Below, piece by piece: positions 1-9,050 of a DNA stretch of 64,000 nt. Source of the stretch: Kitasatospora fiedleri (lineage in GTDB: Bacteria; Actinomycetota; Actinomycetes; Streptomycetales; Streptomycetaceae). Where the stretch lies: the NCBI RefSeq assembly GCF_948472415.1, contig NZ_OX419519.1, positions 1,984,001-2,048,000 of the forward strand, in the 5' to 3' direction. The position numbers and the translations under genes are program-made. How positions within the stretch are numbered: position 1 is the first letter of the stretch; each line of letters begins with the position of its first letter. Under the pieces are notes generated by a model that was not told the origin of the DNA, did no database searches, and was given only the letters and a program-made list of their open reading frames with translations.

Positions 1-254
1 ACGGGGCGCAGCACCTCGTCGACCAGGGCGCGCATCCGCTGCTCGACCAGGTTGAGCCAGACGTAGGCGCGGCCGGCCAGCCGGACCCGGCGGTAGGCGT
101 CGTCCCACTGGTCGGCGGCCCAGGCGGGCGGCGTCCCCTCGGCCGGGCCGCCCGGCGGGGGCAGCGGTCCGCGGCCGCCGCGGACGATCAGCGTCGGGGC
201 CTCGCTGCTCCCGGCCCGCGGGTCCGTGCCGTCGCCGCCGGCGGGGAACCCCAT
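1..254 (-). CDS. Hypothetical protein, N-terminal fragment (runs off left edge)
   Basis: About 84 residues of an open frame start at an ATG (254-252) preceded by a purine-rich GAGGTGAGG ribosome site and continue past the window edge. The first ~40 residues are Gly/Pro-rich and probably disordered. They are followed by an amphipathic stretch rich in Trp, Arg, Glu and Leu (RAYVWLNLVEQRMRALVDEV) that looks like the start of a helical domain. No signal peptide or transmembrane segment is seen in the visible part. I do not recognise the family. The gene is divergent from glgX. Confidence 0.7.
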   Translation of the reverse strand, partial: MGFPAGGDGTDPRAGSSEAPTLIVRGGRGPLPPPGGPAEGTPPAWAADQWDDAYRRVRLAGRAYVWLNLVEQRMRALVDEVLRP

Positions 255-655
255 CCGCTACCTCACCTCTCGTCCGCCGCCCTGCGGGTGACGGTGCGTC
301 CGCTGGATCCGTCCACCACGACGGCCCTGGTCGCACGCCGCGTGGGCCCGGGGCTCGCGGTCCGGACGATCAAGGGTATCGCCCGGCGCCGCCGGGCCGC
401 AGCCCTCTTGACAGCAAGCGGACCCGGCCCCGACCGTGCGTCACCGCCCGGCCACGCCACGCCGACGGACCGGGCCGCTGGGACACCCGTTCGGGCGAAC
501 CACGCGCGGATGGGCGGGGAGTTCGGGCCGCCGCCGGGGAGTATGCGGGTGTGCCGTGCGTCACCTGGTTGCCGCTCCGCACATGGCCGGGCGCTCCGCC
601 GGGAAACCCTCTGGGAAGCGCCAGTTCGCCTCAGGCACAAGGAAGTTGAGGATAC
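255..655. other. Divergent intergenic region upstream of glgX
   Basis: This ~400 bp stretch separates the left-edge gene from glgX and holds no convincing gene. A perfect TTGACA hexamer lies at 409-414 on the + strand, but no good TANNNT partner follows at 16-19 bp. On the - strand a TACCCT element (rev. comp. near 376-381) could be a -10 for the left-edge gene. Neither is firm. Confidence 0.4.
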
Positions 656-2770
656 ATGCAGGTCTGGCCGGGGAAACCGTACCCGCTCGGCGCCACCTAC
701 GACGGGGCGGGCACCAACTTCGCCGTGTTCTCCGAGAGCGCGCACCGGATCGAGCTCTGCCTGATCGCCGAGGACGGCTCCGAGACGGTGGTCGAGCTCC
801 GCGAGACCGACGCCTTCGTCCGGCACGCCTACCTGCCGGGCGTCCAGCCCGGCCAGCGCTACGGCTTCCGCGTGCACGGCCCGTACCAGCCGGGCCTCGG
901 GCAGCGGCACAACGCCGCGAAGCTGCTGCTCGACCCGTACGCGAAGGCGATGAGCGGCCACATCGACTGGGACGAGTCGGTGTACGGCTACCACTTCGGC
1001 GCGCCCGAGCGCCGCAACGACCTGGACTCGGCCCCGCACACCATGCACTCGGTGGTGATCAACCCGTACTTCGACTGGGGCACCGACCGGCCGCCGCGCA
1101 CCGACTACCACCGCACCGTGCTCTACGAGGCGCACGTCAAGGGCCTGACCAAGCTGCACCCGGGCATCCCCGAGGAGATCCGCGGCACGTACGCGGGCCT
1201 GGCCCACCCGGCGGTGATCGAGCACCTGGCCAAGCTGGGCGTCACCGCGATCGAGCTGATGCCGGTGCACCAGTTCGTCCGCGACCACCGGCTGCGGGAC
1301 CTGGGGCTGGCGAACTACTGGGGCTACAACAGCGTCGGCTTCTTCGCCCCGCACTCCTCGTACTCCTCCACCGGCGACCGCGGCCAGCAGGTGCAGGAGT
1401 TCAAGTCGATGGTCAAGGCGCTGCACGCGGCCGGCATCGAGGTGATCCTCGACGTGGTGTACAACCACACCGCGGAGGGCAACCACCTGGGCCCCACGCT
1501 CTCCTTCCGCGGCCTGGACAACGCCTCCTACTACCGGCTCGCCAAGGACCAGCGCTTCTACGAGGACACCACCGGCACCGGCAACTCGCTGCTGATGCGC
1601 AGTCCGCACGTCCTCCAGATGATCATGGACTCGCTGCGCTACTGGGTCACCGAGATGCACGTGGACGGCTTCCGCTTCGACCTGGCCGCGACGCTGGCCC
1701 GGCAGTTCCACGAGGTCGACCGGCTCTCCTCGTTCTTCGACCTGGTCCAGCAGGACCCGGTGGTCTCGCAGGCCAAGCTGATCGCCGAGCCCTGGGACCT
1801 CGGCGAGGGCGGCTACCAGGTCGGCAACTTCCCGCCGCTGTGGACCGAGTGGAACGGCAAGTACCGCGACACCGTGCGGGACTTCTGGCGCGGCGAGCCC
1901 GCGACGCTGGCCGAGTTCGGCTCCCGGCTGACCGGCTCCTCCGACCTCTACCAGGACGACGGCCGCCGCCCGATCGCCTCGATCAACTTCGTCACCTGCC
2001 ACGACGGCTTCACCCTGCGCGACCTGGTCTCCTACAACGACAAGCACAACGAGGCCAACGGCGAGGACAACCGGGACGGCGAGTCGCACAACCGCTCCTG
2101 GAACTGCGGCGCCGAGGGCGGCACCACCGACCCCGCCGTGCTGGAGCTGCGCGCCCGCCAGCAGCGCAACTTCATCGCCACCCTGATGCTCTCCCAGGGC
2201 GTCCCGATGCTCTGCCACGGCGACGAGGCCGGACGCACCCAGCGCGGCAACAACAACGCCTACTGCCAGGACTCCGAACTGACCTGGGTGCACTGGGACG
2301 GGGACGGTGCCGACGCCTCCCTGCTGGAGTTCACCCAGGCCATGATCTGGCTGCGCCGCGACCACCCGGTCTTCCGCCGCCGCCGCTTCTTCCACGGCCG
2401 CCCGGTCTCCGGCACCCACGACGACCTCACCGACATCGCCTGGTTCACCCCGGCCGGCGAGGAGATGACCAAGCGGGACTGGTCCACCACCTACGCGAAG
2501 TCGCTGACCGTCTTCCTCAACGGCAACGCGATCTCCGAACCCGACCGGCGCGGCGGCAAGATCGTCGACGACTCCTTCCTGCTGCTGTTCAACGCCCACT
2601 TCGAGCCGCTCACCTTCACCGTCCCGGCCGGGCACGGCGAGGCCTGGCAGGTCGTCGTCGACACCGCGCTGCCCACCCTGCCGCCGCGCGGCACCGGCCC
2701 CCGGGTCAAGGCCGGCGACACCCTGCGCCTGCCCGACCGCGCCCTGATGGTGCTCCAGCGCCCCGCGTGA
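656..2770 (+). CDS. glgX: Glycogen debranching enzyme GlgX
   Basis: A 704-residue GH13 isoamylase-type enzyme that hydrolyses alpha-1,6 branches of phosphorylase-limited glycogen in the cytoplasm. The N-terminal ~150 residues form a CBM48-like domain (PGKPYPLGATYDGAGTNFAV). The (beta/alpha)8 domain has the GH13 regions: DVVYNHT, the nucleophile region GFRFDLAA, the acid/base region LIAEPWD and the FVTCHDGF segment. Its length matches family members (~700). The start was chosen at the ATG after GTTGAGGA. Its neighbours are an SDR gene and treY-treZ, so debranched linear maltodextrins can feed the TreY/TreZ route to trehalose. No frameshift is seen. Confidence 0.96.
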   Translation: MQVWPGKPYPLGATYDGAGTNFAVFSESAHRIELCLIAEDGSETVVELRETDAFVRHAYLPGVQPGQRYGFRVHGPYQPGLGQRHNAAKLLLDPYAKAMSGHIDWDESVYGYHFGAPERRNDLDSAPHTMHSVVINPYFDWGTDRPPRTDYHRTVLYEAHVKGLTKLHPGIPEEIRGTYAGLAHPAVIEHLAKLGVTAIELMPVHQFVRDHRLRDLGLANYWGYNSVGFFAPHSSYSSTGDRGQQVQEFKSMVKALHAAGIEVILDVVYNHTAEGNHLGPTLSFRGLDNASYYRLAKDQRFYEDTTGTGNSLLMRSPHVLQMIMDSLRYWVTEMHVDGFRFDLAATLARQFHEVDRLSSFFDLVQQDPVVSQAKLIAEPWDLGEGGYQVGNFPPLWTEWNGKYRDTVRDFWRGEPATLAEFGSRLTGSSDLYQDDGRRPIASINFVTCHDGFTLRDLVSYNDKHNEANGEDNRDGESHNRSWNCGAEGGTTDPAVLELRARQQRNFIATLMLSQGVPMLCHGDEAGRTQRGNNNAYCQDSELTWVHWDGDGADASLLEFTQAMIWLRRDHPVFRRRRFFHGRPVSGTHDDLTDIAWFTPAGEEMTKRDWSTTYAKSLTVFLNGNAISEPDRRGGKIVDDSFLLLFNAHFEPLTFTVPAGHGEAWQVVVDTALPTLPPRGTGPRVKAGDTLRLPDRALMVLQRPA

Positions 2771-2824
2771 CCCCGCGCGCTCCGGTTCGCCCCGACCCTT
2801 CGGTCTGCGGGCGCTCCGGGGCGG

Positions 2825-2866
2825 GTACCCCCTCCGCACTGCGGAACCGCAGACCGGAGGGGGTAC
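2825..2866 (+). promoter_or_regulatory. Long hairpin masking the SDR ribosome binding site
   Basis: Arms GTACCCCCTCC (2825-2835) and GGAGGGGGTAC (2856-2866) are exact inverted complements (11 bp). Inside them, CTGCGG/CCGCAG (2839-2844/2847-2852) pair over a 2-nt loop. The right arm contains the only Shine-Dalgarno of the SDR gene, whose ATG is at 2870. In RNA the structure would hide the ribosome site. It could also act as a weak terminator for glgX, or as a DNA operator. No U-tract follows. Confidence 0.6.
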
Positions 2867-2869
2867 GGA

Positions 2870-3760
2870 ATGTCTCGTCGGTGGTTGGTGACCGGCTGTT
2901 CGTCGGGGTTGGGGCTGGCGCTCGCGCGGGCGGTGGCGGCGGCCGGGGACCGGATCGTGGCGACCAGCCGGGGGGCCTCGCCGCTGGACGCGCTGGCGGC
3001 GGAGTTCCCCGGGCAGGTGGTGCCGGCCCGGCTGGAGCTGCGCAGCGCGGCGGACTGCGCGGCGGCGGTGGAGCTGGCCCGCACCCGCCTGGGCGGGGTG
3101 GACGTGCTGGTGAACAACGCCGCCGTCGGCCTGTTCGGGGCGGTGGAGGAGGTCTCGGACGCGGAGCTGCGCGACCAGCTGGAGGTGCTGGCGGTGGCGC
3201 CCTGGCGGCTGGCCCGGCTGGTGCTGCCGGTGATGCGGGCGCAGGGCGGCGGGCACGTCGTGAACGTCTCCTCGGTCGGCGGCCGGATGGCCTTCCCGGG
3301 CCTGGGGGCGTACGTGGCGGGCAAGTTCGCGCTGGAGGGGATGAGCCTGGCGCTGGCGGCGGAGGCGGCGGCGTTCGGGGTGCGGGTGACGGTGGTCGAG
3401 CCGGGCGGCTTCGCCACCTCGTACGGGAACGCGCTGACCGAGTCGGCGGCGAAGCTGCCGGAGTACGGGCCGGTGCTGGCGCCGATGCACGCGGCGCTGC
3501 GCGGCATGGCCGGGTCCGCGGAGCTGAACCGGCCGGAGGCGTTCGCCGAACTGGTGCTGCGCGCGGTGGCCGCGCCGGCGGGCCCGGTGCGGCTGCCGGT
3601 GGGGCCGGACGCGTACGCGATGCTGGAGGCGGCGCTGGCCGGGGAGGCGGCGGAGCTGGCGGCGGCTCGGGCGCTGGCGGACGAGGGGGCGGCGGCCCGG
3701 GCGGGCGAAGGAGCGGCGGCCCGGGCGGGCGAGGGGGTCGCCGAGCCCGACCCGGTCTGA
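2870..3760 (+). CDS. SDR family NAD(P)-dependent oxidoreductase
   Basis: A 296-residue classical short-chain dehydrogenase/reductase. The cofactor motif TGCSSGLG is at residues ~8-15, the NNAAVG segment (NNAG equivalent) at ~82, the catalytic Ser in NVSSVGG, and the YxxxK motif in AYVAGKFALEG (~145-155). The substrate cannot be told from sequence. The last ~30 residues are a low-complexity tail with two GAAARAGE-type repeats (24-bp DNA repeat near 3690-3735). The ATG is preceded by GGAGGGGG, which is buried in a hairpin. The gene sits between glgX and treY in the same orientation (99 bp after glgX, 64 bp before treY), so it may be part of the same transcript. A role in glycogen or trehalose metabolism is not evident. 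Confidence 0.9.
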   Translation: MSRRWLVTGCSSGLGLALARAVAAAGDRIVATSRGASPLDALAAEFPGQVVPARLELRSAADCAAAVELARTRLGGVDVLVNNAAVGLFGAVEEVSDAELRDQLEVLAVAPWRLARLVLPVMRAQGGGHVVNVSSVGGRMAFPGLGAYVAGKFALEGMSLALAAEAAAFGVRVTVVEPGGFATSYGNALTESAAKLPEYGPVLAPMHAALRGMAGSAELNRPEAFAELVLRAVAAPAGPVRLPVGPDAYAMLEAALAGEAAELAAARALADEGAAARAGEGAAARAGEGVAEPDPV

Positions 3761-3824
3761 GGGCGCGCCCCCCGTTCGGCGCAGTGGACGGTAGGTCCGG
3801 GGCGGCCAGGGTAGGCATGCGGGT

Positions 3825-6215
3825 ATGACGTCAGCCGCCGCACGCCCCGAGACTGCCGGCATCCCGACGGCCAGTTACCGGCTCCAGCTGCAGCCGGAGT
3901 TCACCCTGCACGACGCCCGCCGGGCGGTGCCGTACCTGGCGGCGCTCGGCGTGTCGCACCTGCACCTGTCGCCGCTGCTGGAGGCGGTGGCCGGCTCCAC
4001 GCACGGCTACGACACGCTCGACCACAGCCGGATCAGCGAACAGCTCGGCGGTGAGCGGGCGCTGCGCGAGCTGGCCGCGGAGGCGGCGGCCCACGGGCTG
4101 GCGCTGATCGCGGACGTGGTGCCCAACCACATGGCGCTGCCGGTGCCGGAGCGGCTGAACGGGCCGCTGTGGCAGGTGCTGCGGAACGGCCCGGACGACC
4201 CGTTCGCGGACTGGTTCGACATCGACTGGGCCGCCCAGCCCGGCCCGGTGGACGCCCCGGAGCGCGGGCGGCTGCTGCTGCCGCTGCTGGGCGACCGGCT
4301 GGGCGCGGTGCTGGACCAGCTGGCGGTGGACGGCGACGTGCTGCGCTACCACGACCACGCGTTCCCGCTGCGGCCCGGCACCGAGGGCCTGCCGCTGGCG
4401 GAGCTGCTGGAGCGGCAGTGGTACCGGCTGTGCTGGTGGCAGCTGGCCGACGAGCAGGTCAACTACCGGCGCTTCTTCACCGTCAACGACCTGATCGCCG
4501 TCCGGGTGGAGGTCCCGGAGGTGTTCGAGGCCACCCACGGGGTGCTGCTGCGGCTGCACCGGGAGGGCGTGCTGGCGGGCTTCCGGATCGACCACCCGGA
4601 CGGGCTGGCCGATCCGCGCGGCTACCTGCGGCGGCTCGCGGAGGCCACCGGCGGGGCGTACACGGTGGTGGAGAAGATCCTGACCGGGGACGAGGCGCTG
4701 CCCGCGGACTGGCCGTGCGCGGGGACGACCGGGTACGACGCGCTGCGCCGGATCGACGGGGTGCTGACCGACCGGCGGGGCGCGGAGAAGCTGTTCGCGG
4801 CCTACCGGCGGGACGTGGGCGAGGCGGCGGACCCGGCGGCGGCCGGCCGGGCCGGGCGGGCCGAGATGGTCGCGCCGGGCGGGGCGCTGGCGGCGGAGAC
4901 GGACCGGCTGGTGCGCCTGGTGGGGCGGATCTGCGCGGACGGGCCGGAGCTGGCGGACCACTCGCCGCTGGCGGTGCGCCGGGCGCTGGAGGGGCTGCTG
5001 ACCGGCTACCCGGTGTACCGGCCGTACGTGGTGCCGGGCGAGCCGGCCCCGCCGGAGGCGGTGGCGGCGCTGGCGGCCCCGGTGGACGCCCCCGCCACCG
5101 AGCGGCTGGTGCGGGAGCTGGCGCTGGGCGCGCTGGGGCGGTCGGCGGCGAAGGACGAGTTCTGCCACCGGTTCGGGCAGACCGCGTCGGCGGTGGCGGC
5201 CAAGGGCGTGGAGGACACCGCGTTCTACCGGTTCAACGCGCTGCTGTCGCTGAACGAGGTGGGCGGCCTGCCGGAGCGGCCGGGCGTGTCGGTGGAGGAG
5301 TTCCACCGCTGGTGCGCCGAGCAGGACCGGCTGTGGCCGGCCTCGATGACGGCGCTGTCCACGCACGACACCAAGCGCAGCGCGGACGCCCGGGCCCGGC
5401 TGGCGGTGCTGGCGGAGCTGCCGGAGGTGTGGGCGGCGGAGTGCGCGGCGTGGACGCTGGCGGCCGGGCCGTGCGCGGACCGCTCCACGGCGTGGCTGCT
5501 GTGGCAGACGCTGCTGGCGGCGTGGCCGGTGTCCGAGGAGCGGCTGCTGGGGGTGGTGCTGAAGTCGGTGCGGGAGGCGAAGCGGCGCACCTCGTGGAAG
5601 GACCCGGACGAGTCCTTCGAGCGCGGGCTGGAACGGTACGTGCGGGGGGCGCTGGCCAATCCGGGGCTGTGCCCGCGGATCGCCGGGTTCGCCGGGCTGA
5701 TCGCGCCGTTCGCCCGGGTGAACTCGCTGTCGGCGGCGCTGCTGCACCTGCTGGCGCCGGGCGTGCCGGACGTGTTCCAGGGCGGCGAGGAGCCGCTGTA
5801 CACGCTGGTCGACCCGGACAACCGGGCGCCGGTGGACCTGGGCGCGCTGGCGGTGCGGCTGACCGACTCGCCGGAGCCGCGCCCGGGCGACCTGGCCCGG
5901 GAGAAGCTGCACCTGACCACCACCGCCCTGCACCTGCGCCGCTCCGGCCCGCTGGGCTCGTACCGGCCGGTGGCGGCCCGGGGCCCGGCCGCCGGGCACC
6001 TGGTGGCGTTCGGGCGCGGCGAGCGGGTGCTCGGCGCGGCGACCCGGCTGCCGTACGGGCTGCACCGGGCGGGCGGCTGGCGCGAGACGGTGCTGGAGCT
6101 GCCGCCGGGGCGCTGGACGGACCTGCTGACCGAGCGGCACTTCACCGGCGGCACCGTCGAACTCTCGTATCTCTTCCGGCAGTCGCCGGTCGCACTGCTC
6201 GCGGAGGGGTCCTGA
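3825..6215 (+). CDS. treY: Malto-oligosyltrehalose synthase TreY
   Basis: A 796-residue GH13 intramolecular transglucosidase that turns the reducing-end alpha-1,4 bond of maltodextrins into alpha,alpha-1,1, giving maltooligosyl-trehalose. Visible family marks are the N-terminal TASYRLQLQPEFTLHDA, YDTLDHSRISEQLGG, DVVPNHMA, RRFFTVNDL, GFRIDHPDGL (nucleophile region), the acid/base region VVEKILTGDE, and STHDTKRSADARARL. Length is typical (~770-830). There is no clear Shine-Dalgarno before the ATG at 3825. The stop overlaps the treZ ATG by one base (TGATG), which indicates translational coupling. Its partner is TreZ. Confidence 0.96.
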   Translation: MTSAAARPETAGIPTASYRLQLQPEFTLHDARRAVPYLAALGVSHLHLSPLLEAVAGSTHGYDTLDHSRISEQLGGERALRELAAEAAAHGLALIADVVPNHMALPVPERLNGPLWQVLRNGPDDPFADWFDIDWAAQPGPVDAPERGRLLLPLLGDRLGAVLDQLAVDGDVLRYHDHAFPLRPGTEGLPLAELLERQWYRLCWWQLADEQVNYRRFFTVNDLIAVRVEVPEVFEATHGVLLRLHREGVLAGFRIDHPDGLADPRGYLRRLAEATGGAYTVVEKILTGDEALPADWPCAGTTGYDALRRIDGVLTDRRGAEKLFAAYRRDVGEAADPAAAGRAGRAEMVAPGGALAAETDRLVRLVGRICADGPELADHSPLAVRRALEGLLTGYPVYRPYVVPGEPAPPEAVAALAAPVDAPATERLVRELALGALGRSAAKDEFCHRFGQTASAVAAKGVEDTAFYRFNALLSLNEVGGLPERPGVSVEEFHRWCAEQDRLWPASMTALSTHDTKRSADARARLAVLAELPEVWAAECAAWTLAAGPCADRSTAWLLWQTLLAAWPVSEERLLGVVLKSVREAKRRTSWKDPDESFERGLERYVRGALANPGLCPRIAGFAGLIAPFARVNSLSAALLHLLAPGVPDVFQGGEEPLYTLVDPDNRAPVDLGALAVRLTDSPEPRPGDLAREKLHLTTTALHLRRSGPLGSYRPVAARGPAAGHLVAFGRGERVLGAATRLPYGLHRAGGWRETVLELPPGRWTDLLTERHFTGGTVELSYLFRQSPVALLAEGS

Positions 6216-7980
6216 TGCGGTACCGGGTGTGGGCACCGGAGGCCAAGGTGGTCGAGGTGGAGGTCGGGGCGATCCCGTACCTGCTGGAGCGCGACCCGGC
6301 CCGGCCGGGCTGGTGGCACGGGGAGGCGCCGGAGGGCGACTACGGCTTCCGGCTGAACGGGGGCCGGGCGCTGCCCGACCCGCGCTCGGCGTGGCAGCCG
6401 TTCGGCCCGGACGGGCTGAGCCGCCGGGTCGACCACGGCGCGTTCGCCTGGTCGGAGACGGCCTGGCGGGGGCGCCCGCTGCCGGGCGCGGTGGTGTACG
6501 AGCTGCACGTGGGCACGTTCACCGCCGGGGGGACGTTCGACGCGGCGGCCGAGCGGCTCGACCACCTGGTCGACCTGGGCGTGGACTTCGTCGAGCTGAT
6601 GCCGGTGTGCGCGTTCCCGGGCCGCTCCGGCTGGGGGTACGACGGGGTGGACCTGTGGGCGGTGCACGAGCCGTACGGCGGGCCGGACGGGCTGAAGCGG
6701 TTCGTGGACGCGGCGCACCGGCGCGGGCTGGGCGTGGTGCTGGACGTGGTGCACAACCACCTCGGTCCCTCGGGCAACTACCTGCCGCAGTACGGCCCGT
6801 ACTTCACCGACCGGCACCAGACGCCGTGGGGCTCCGCGGTCAACCTGGACGCGCCGGGCTCGGACGAGGTGCGGGCGTTCCTGATCGGCAGCGCGCTGTC
6901 CTGGCTGCGCGACTACCGGATCGACGGGCTGCGGCTGGACGCGGTGCACGCCCTGGTGGACACCCGGGCCCGGCCCTTCCTGGAGGAACTCGCCGCCGAG
7001 GTCGAGAAGTTGGCGCAGGCCACCGGCCGGCCGCTGTTCCTGGTCGGCGAGTCCGACCTGAACGACCCGCGCACCACCGCCGCCCGGGAGGCGGGCGGCC
7101 TGGGCCTGGACGCGCAGTGGAGCGACGACTTCCACCACGCGCTGCACTGCCTGCTGACCGGCGAGTCGCAGGGCTACTACGCGGACTTCGCCGCCGACCC
7201 GTACGCGGCGGTGGCGAAGACGCTCACCCGGGGTTCTTCCACGACGGGAGCTGGTCCTCGTTCCGGGGCCGCTCGCACGGCCGCCCGTTCCCGGCCGGGC
7301 ACGGGCACCGGCTGCTGGGCTTCGCCCAGTCCCACGACCAGGTCGGCAACCGGGCCGTCGGCGACCGACTGTCGGCCGCGCTGCCGCCGGGGCGGCTGGC
7401 GGCGGCGGCCGCGCTGGTGCTGACCTCGCCGTTCACGCCGATGCTGTTCATGGGCGAGGAGTGGGGCGCGGGCACCCCGTGGCAGTACTTCACCGACCAC
7501 ACCGACCCGCGGCTGGCCGAGGCGGTCCGGCAGGGGCGGCGCCGGGAGTTCGCCGGGCACGGCTGGCGGGCCGAGCAGGTGCCGGACCCGCAGAGTCCGG
7601 ACACGGTGGCCGCCTCCACCCTGGACTGGGCCGAGCCGAAGCGCACTCCGCACGCCGAACTGCTGTCCTGGTACCGGGAGTTGATCCGACTGCGGCGGGA
7701 CGCCCCGGAACTGTCGGACGGCGACCTGGCCGCGGTGCGGGTCCGCTACGACGCGGCGGCCGGCTGGCTGGCGGTGCACCGGGGCCGCTACCGGGTGCTG
7801 GTGCGGCTCGGCGGCTCCGCGCAGCCGCTGACCGTCCCGCTGGAGGGCGGGTTCGCCGCGCTGGAGGCGGCGTTCGGGGAGGTGGCGGTCGGCGGGGCGG
7901 CGACCGGCGGGGCTGCGGCCGGCCCGGGCGGCGCGGTGCTGCTCGGGCCGGACGCGGTGGCGGTGGTGCGCACCGCGTAG
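6215..7980 (+). CDS. treZ: Malto-oligosyltrehalose trehalohydrolase TreZ (one frameshift)
   Basis: Releases trehalose from the TreY product. The N-terminal CBM48-like domain begins RYRVWAPEAKVVEVEV, followed by VYELHVGTFTAGGTFDAA, VDFVELMPV, DVVHNHLGPSGNY, GLRLDAVHAL (nucleophile) and LVGESDLNDP (acid/base). The reading frame breaks at the G4 run 7230-7233: the frame used to residue ~339 ends early, and a frame with one more G continues as GFFHDGSWSSF...GFAQSHDQVGNR...LFMGEEWG to 7980. Restored length is ~588 residues, normal for the family. A missing G in a homopolymer is the likeliest cause, but real inactivation cannot be excluded. The start overlaps the treY stop, with GGAGGGG upstream. 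Confidence 0.92.
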
Positions 7981-8010
7981 GCGGCGGGCCTCCGTCCGGC
8001 ACGGGCGCGC

Positions 8011-8087
8011 GGTGGGCGGTGGGCGGTGCGCGGTGAGCGGTGGGCGGTGGGCGGTGCGCGGTGAGCGGTGGGCGGTGGGCGGTGCGC
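8011..8087. repeat. 28-bp tandem repeat built from GGTGNGC heptamers
   Basis: Two full 28-bp copies (8011-8038 and 8039-8066) plus 21 bp of a third copy are identical. Each copy consists of four heptamers GGTGGGC, GGTGGGC, GGTGCGC and GGTGAGC. The array lies between the convergent treZ and transketolase genes and ends a few bases before the transketolase stop. It is probably a slippage product. Confidence 0.9.
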
Positions 8088-8092
8088 GGCGG

Positions 8093-9031
8093 CTACCAGA
8101 GGTACTCGCTGATCCGGGTGTGCAGCCCGGCGGCGTCCAGGCCGTACGCGGCCAGGTGCTCCGGGATCGAGCCGTAGTGCCGGTGCTCGGCCACCGGCAC
8201 GCCCAGGGCCAGCACCCGGTGCGGCAGGTCGCCGAGCGCCAGGTGCGCGGCGCGCTCGGAGGTGCCCGCCAGGTAGGGCTCCACCAGGACCGCGTCGGCC
8301 CGCTCGCCGAGCGCGGCGCGCAGGCCCGCGGCGTCGAACGGGCGGACGGTGGCCGCGTACAGCACCGTCACGTCGAGCGTCTCGGTGGCTTCCAGCACGG
8401 CGTCCAGCATCGGGCCGACCGCCAGCACCGTGCCCGCGTGCCGGGAGCCCTGGCGGACGGTCAGGAAGCGTCCGGGGGCGACGGGCCGGGCCTCGGCGTT
8501 CTGGTGCGCGGAGAGCCGGACGTACTGGAGGGTGTCGCCCGCCGCGACGGCGTGCCGCAGCAGCAGGTCGGCCTCGGCGGGGTGGCCGGGGACGTGGACG
8601 TGCCAGTCGGGGAGGGTGTCGAGCAGCGCGACGTCGCCCGGGGACATGTGGGTGCGGCCGCCGGCCGGCCAGTCGTAGGAGCCGGCCGCGCTCACCAGGA
8701 CCGCGCCGACGCCCTGGTGCACCAGGTCCAACTTCACCTGCTCGAAGGGCCGTTCGACCAGGAAGCTGGCGAAGGTGTGGGCGATCGGCCGCATTCCGGT
8801 CAGCGCCAGGCCGCCCGCCACGCCGATCAGCAGCTGCTCGCGGATGCCGACGTTGACCACCCGGTCGGGGTGGGCGCGGGCCGCCCCGGGGAACTGCGCG
8901 ACCCCGATGTCGGCGAGCACCAGCGCGGTGCGCGGGTCCCGCTCCAGCAGTTCGGTGACGGTCGCGGCGAACTGCTCGCGCATGGTGGCCTCGTGGGTGG
9001 CCGGGAAGGTCGCCTCGTGGGTGCTCTGCAT
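8093..9031 (-). CDS. Transketolase, C-terminal subunit
   Basis: A 312-residue protein with the pyrimidine-binding half of a ThDP transketolase/DXS-type enzyme. It has VLADIGVAQFPGA near residue 38, the NVGIREQLLIGVAGGLAL motif carrying the conserved cofactor-activating Glu (~residue 68), PIAHTFASFLVERPFEQVKLD, and a C-terminal transketolase-C domain (GTVLAVGPMLDAVLEA onward). It works with the separate N-terminal subunit encoded just upstream (19 bp gap) to move two-carbon ketol units between sugar phosphates. The first ~15 residues contain a short repeat (THEATFPATHEATM), and an internal ATG at residue 17 is an alternative start. The substrate of such split transketolases outside the pentose phosphate pathway is not predictable. 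Confidence 0.9.
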   Translation of the reverse strand: MQSTHEATFPATHEATMREQFAATVTELLERDPRTALVLADIGVAQFPGAARAHPDRVVNVGIREQLLIGVAGGLALTGMRPIAHTFASFLVERPFEQVKLDLVHQGVGAVLVSAAGSYDWPAGGRTHMSPGDVALLDTLPDWHVHVPGHPAEADLLLRHAVAAGDTLQYVRLSAHQNAEARPVAPGRFLTVRQGSRHAGTVLAVGPMLDAVLEATETLDVTVLYAATVRPFDAAGLRAALGERADAVLVEPYLAGTSERAAHLALGDLPHRVLALGVPVAEHRHYGSIPEHLAAYGLDAAGLHTRISEYLW

Positions 9032-9050
9032 GGTCTCTTCTCCCCTGCGG

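Noticed and set aside
263..3862. Very long open frames antisense to glgX and other genes (e.g. ~1200 codons on -)
   Set aside because: High GC makes stop codons rare in alternative frames. The peptides are Arg/Pro/Ala/Gly-rich without domains, while the opposite strand carries clear families.
8011..8087. Direct repeats as an origin or plasmid iteron
   Set aside because: There is no replication gene, AT-rich stretch or DnaA box nearby, and the array is just slippage-type sequence.
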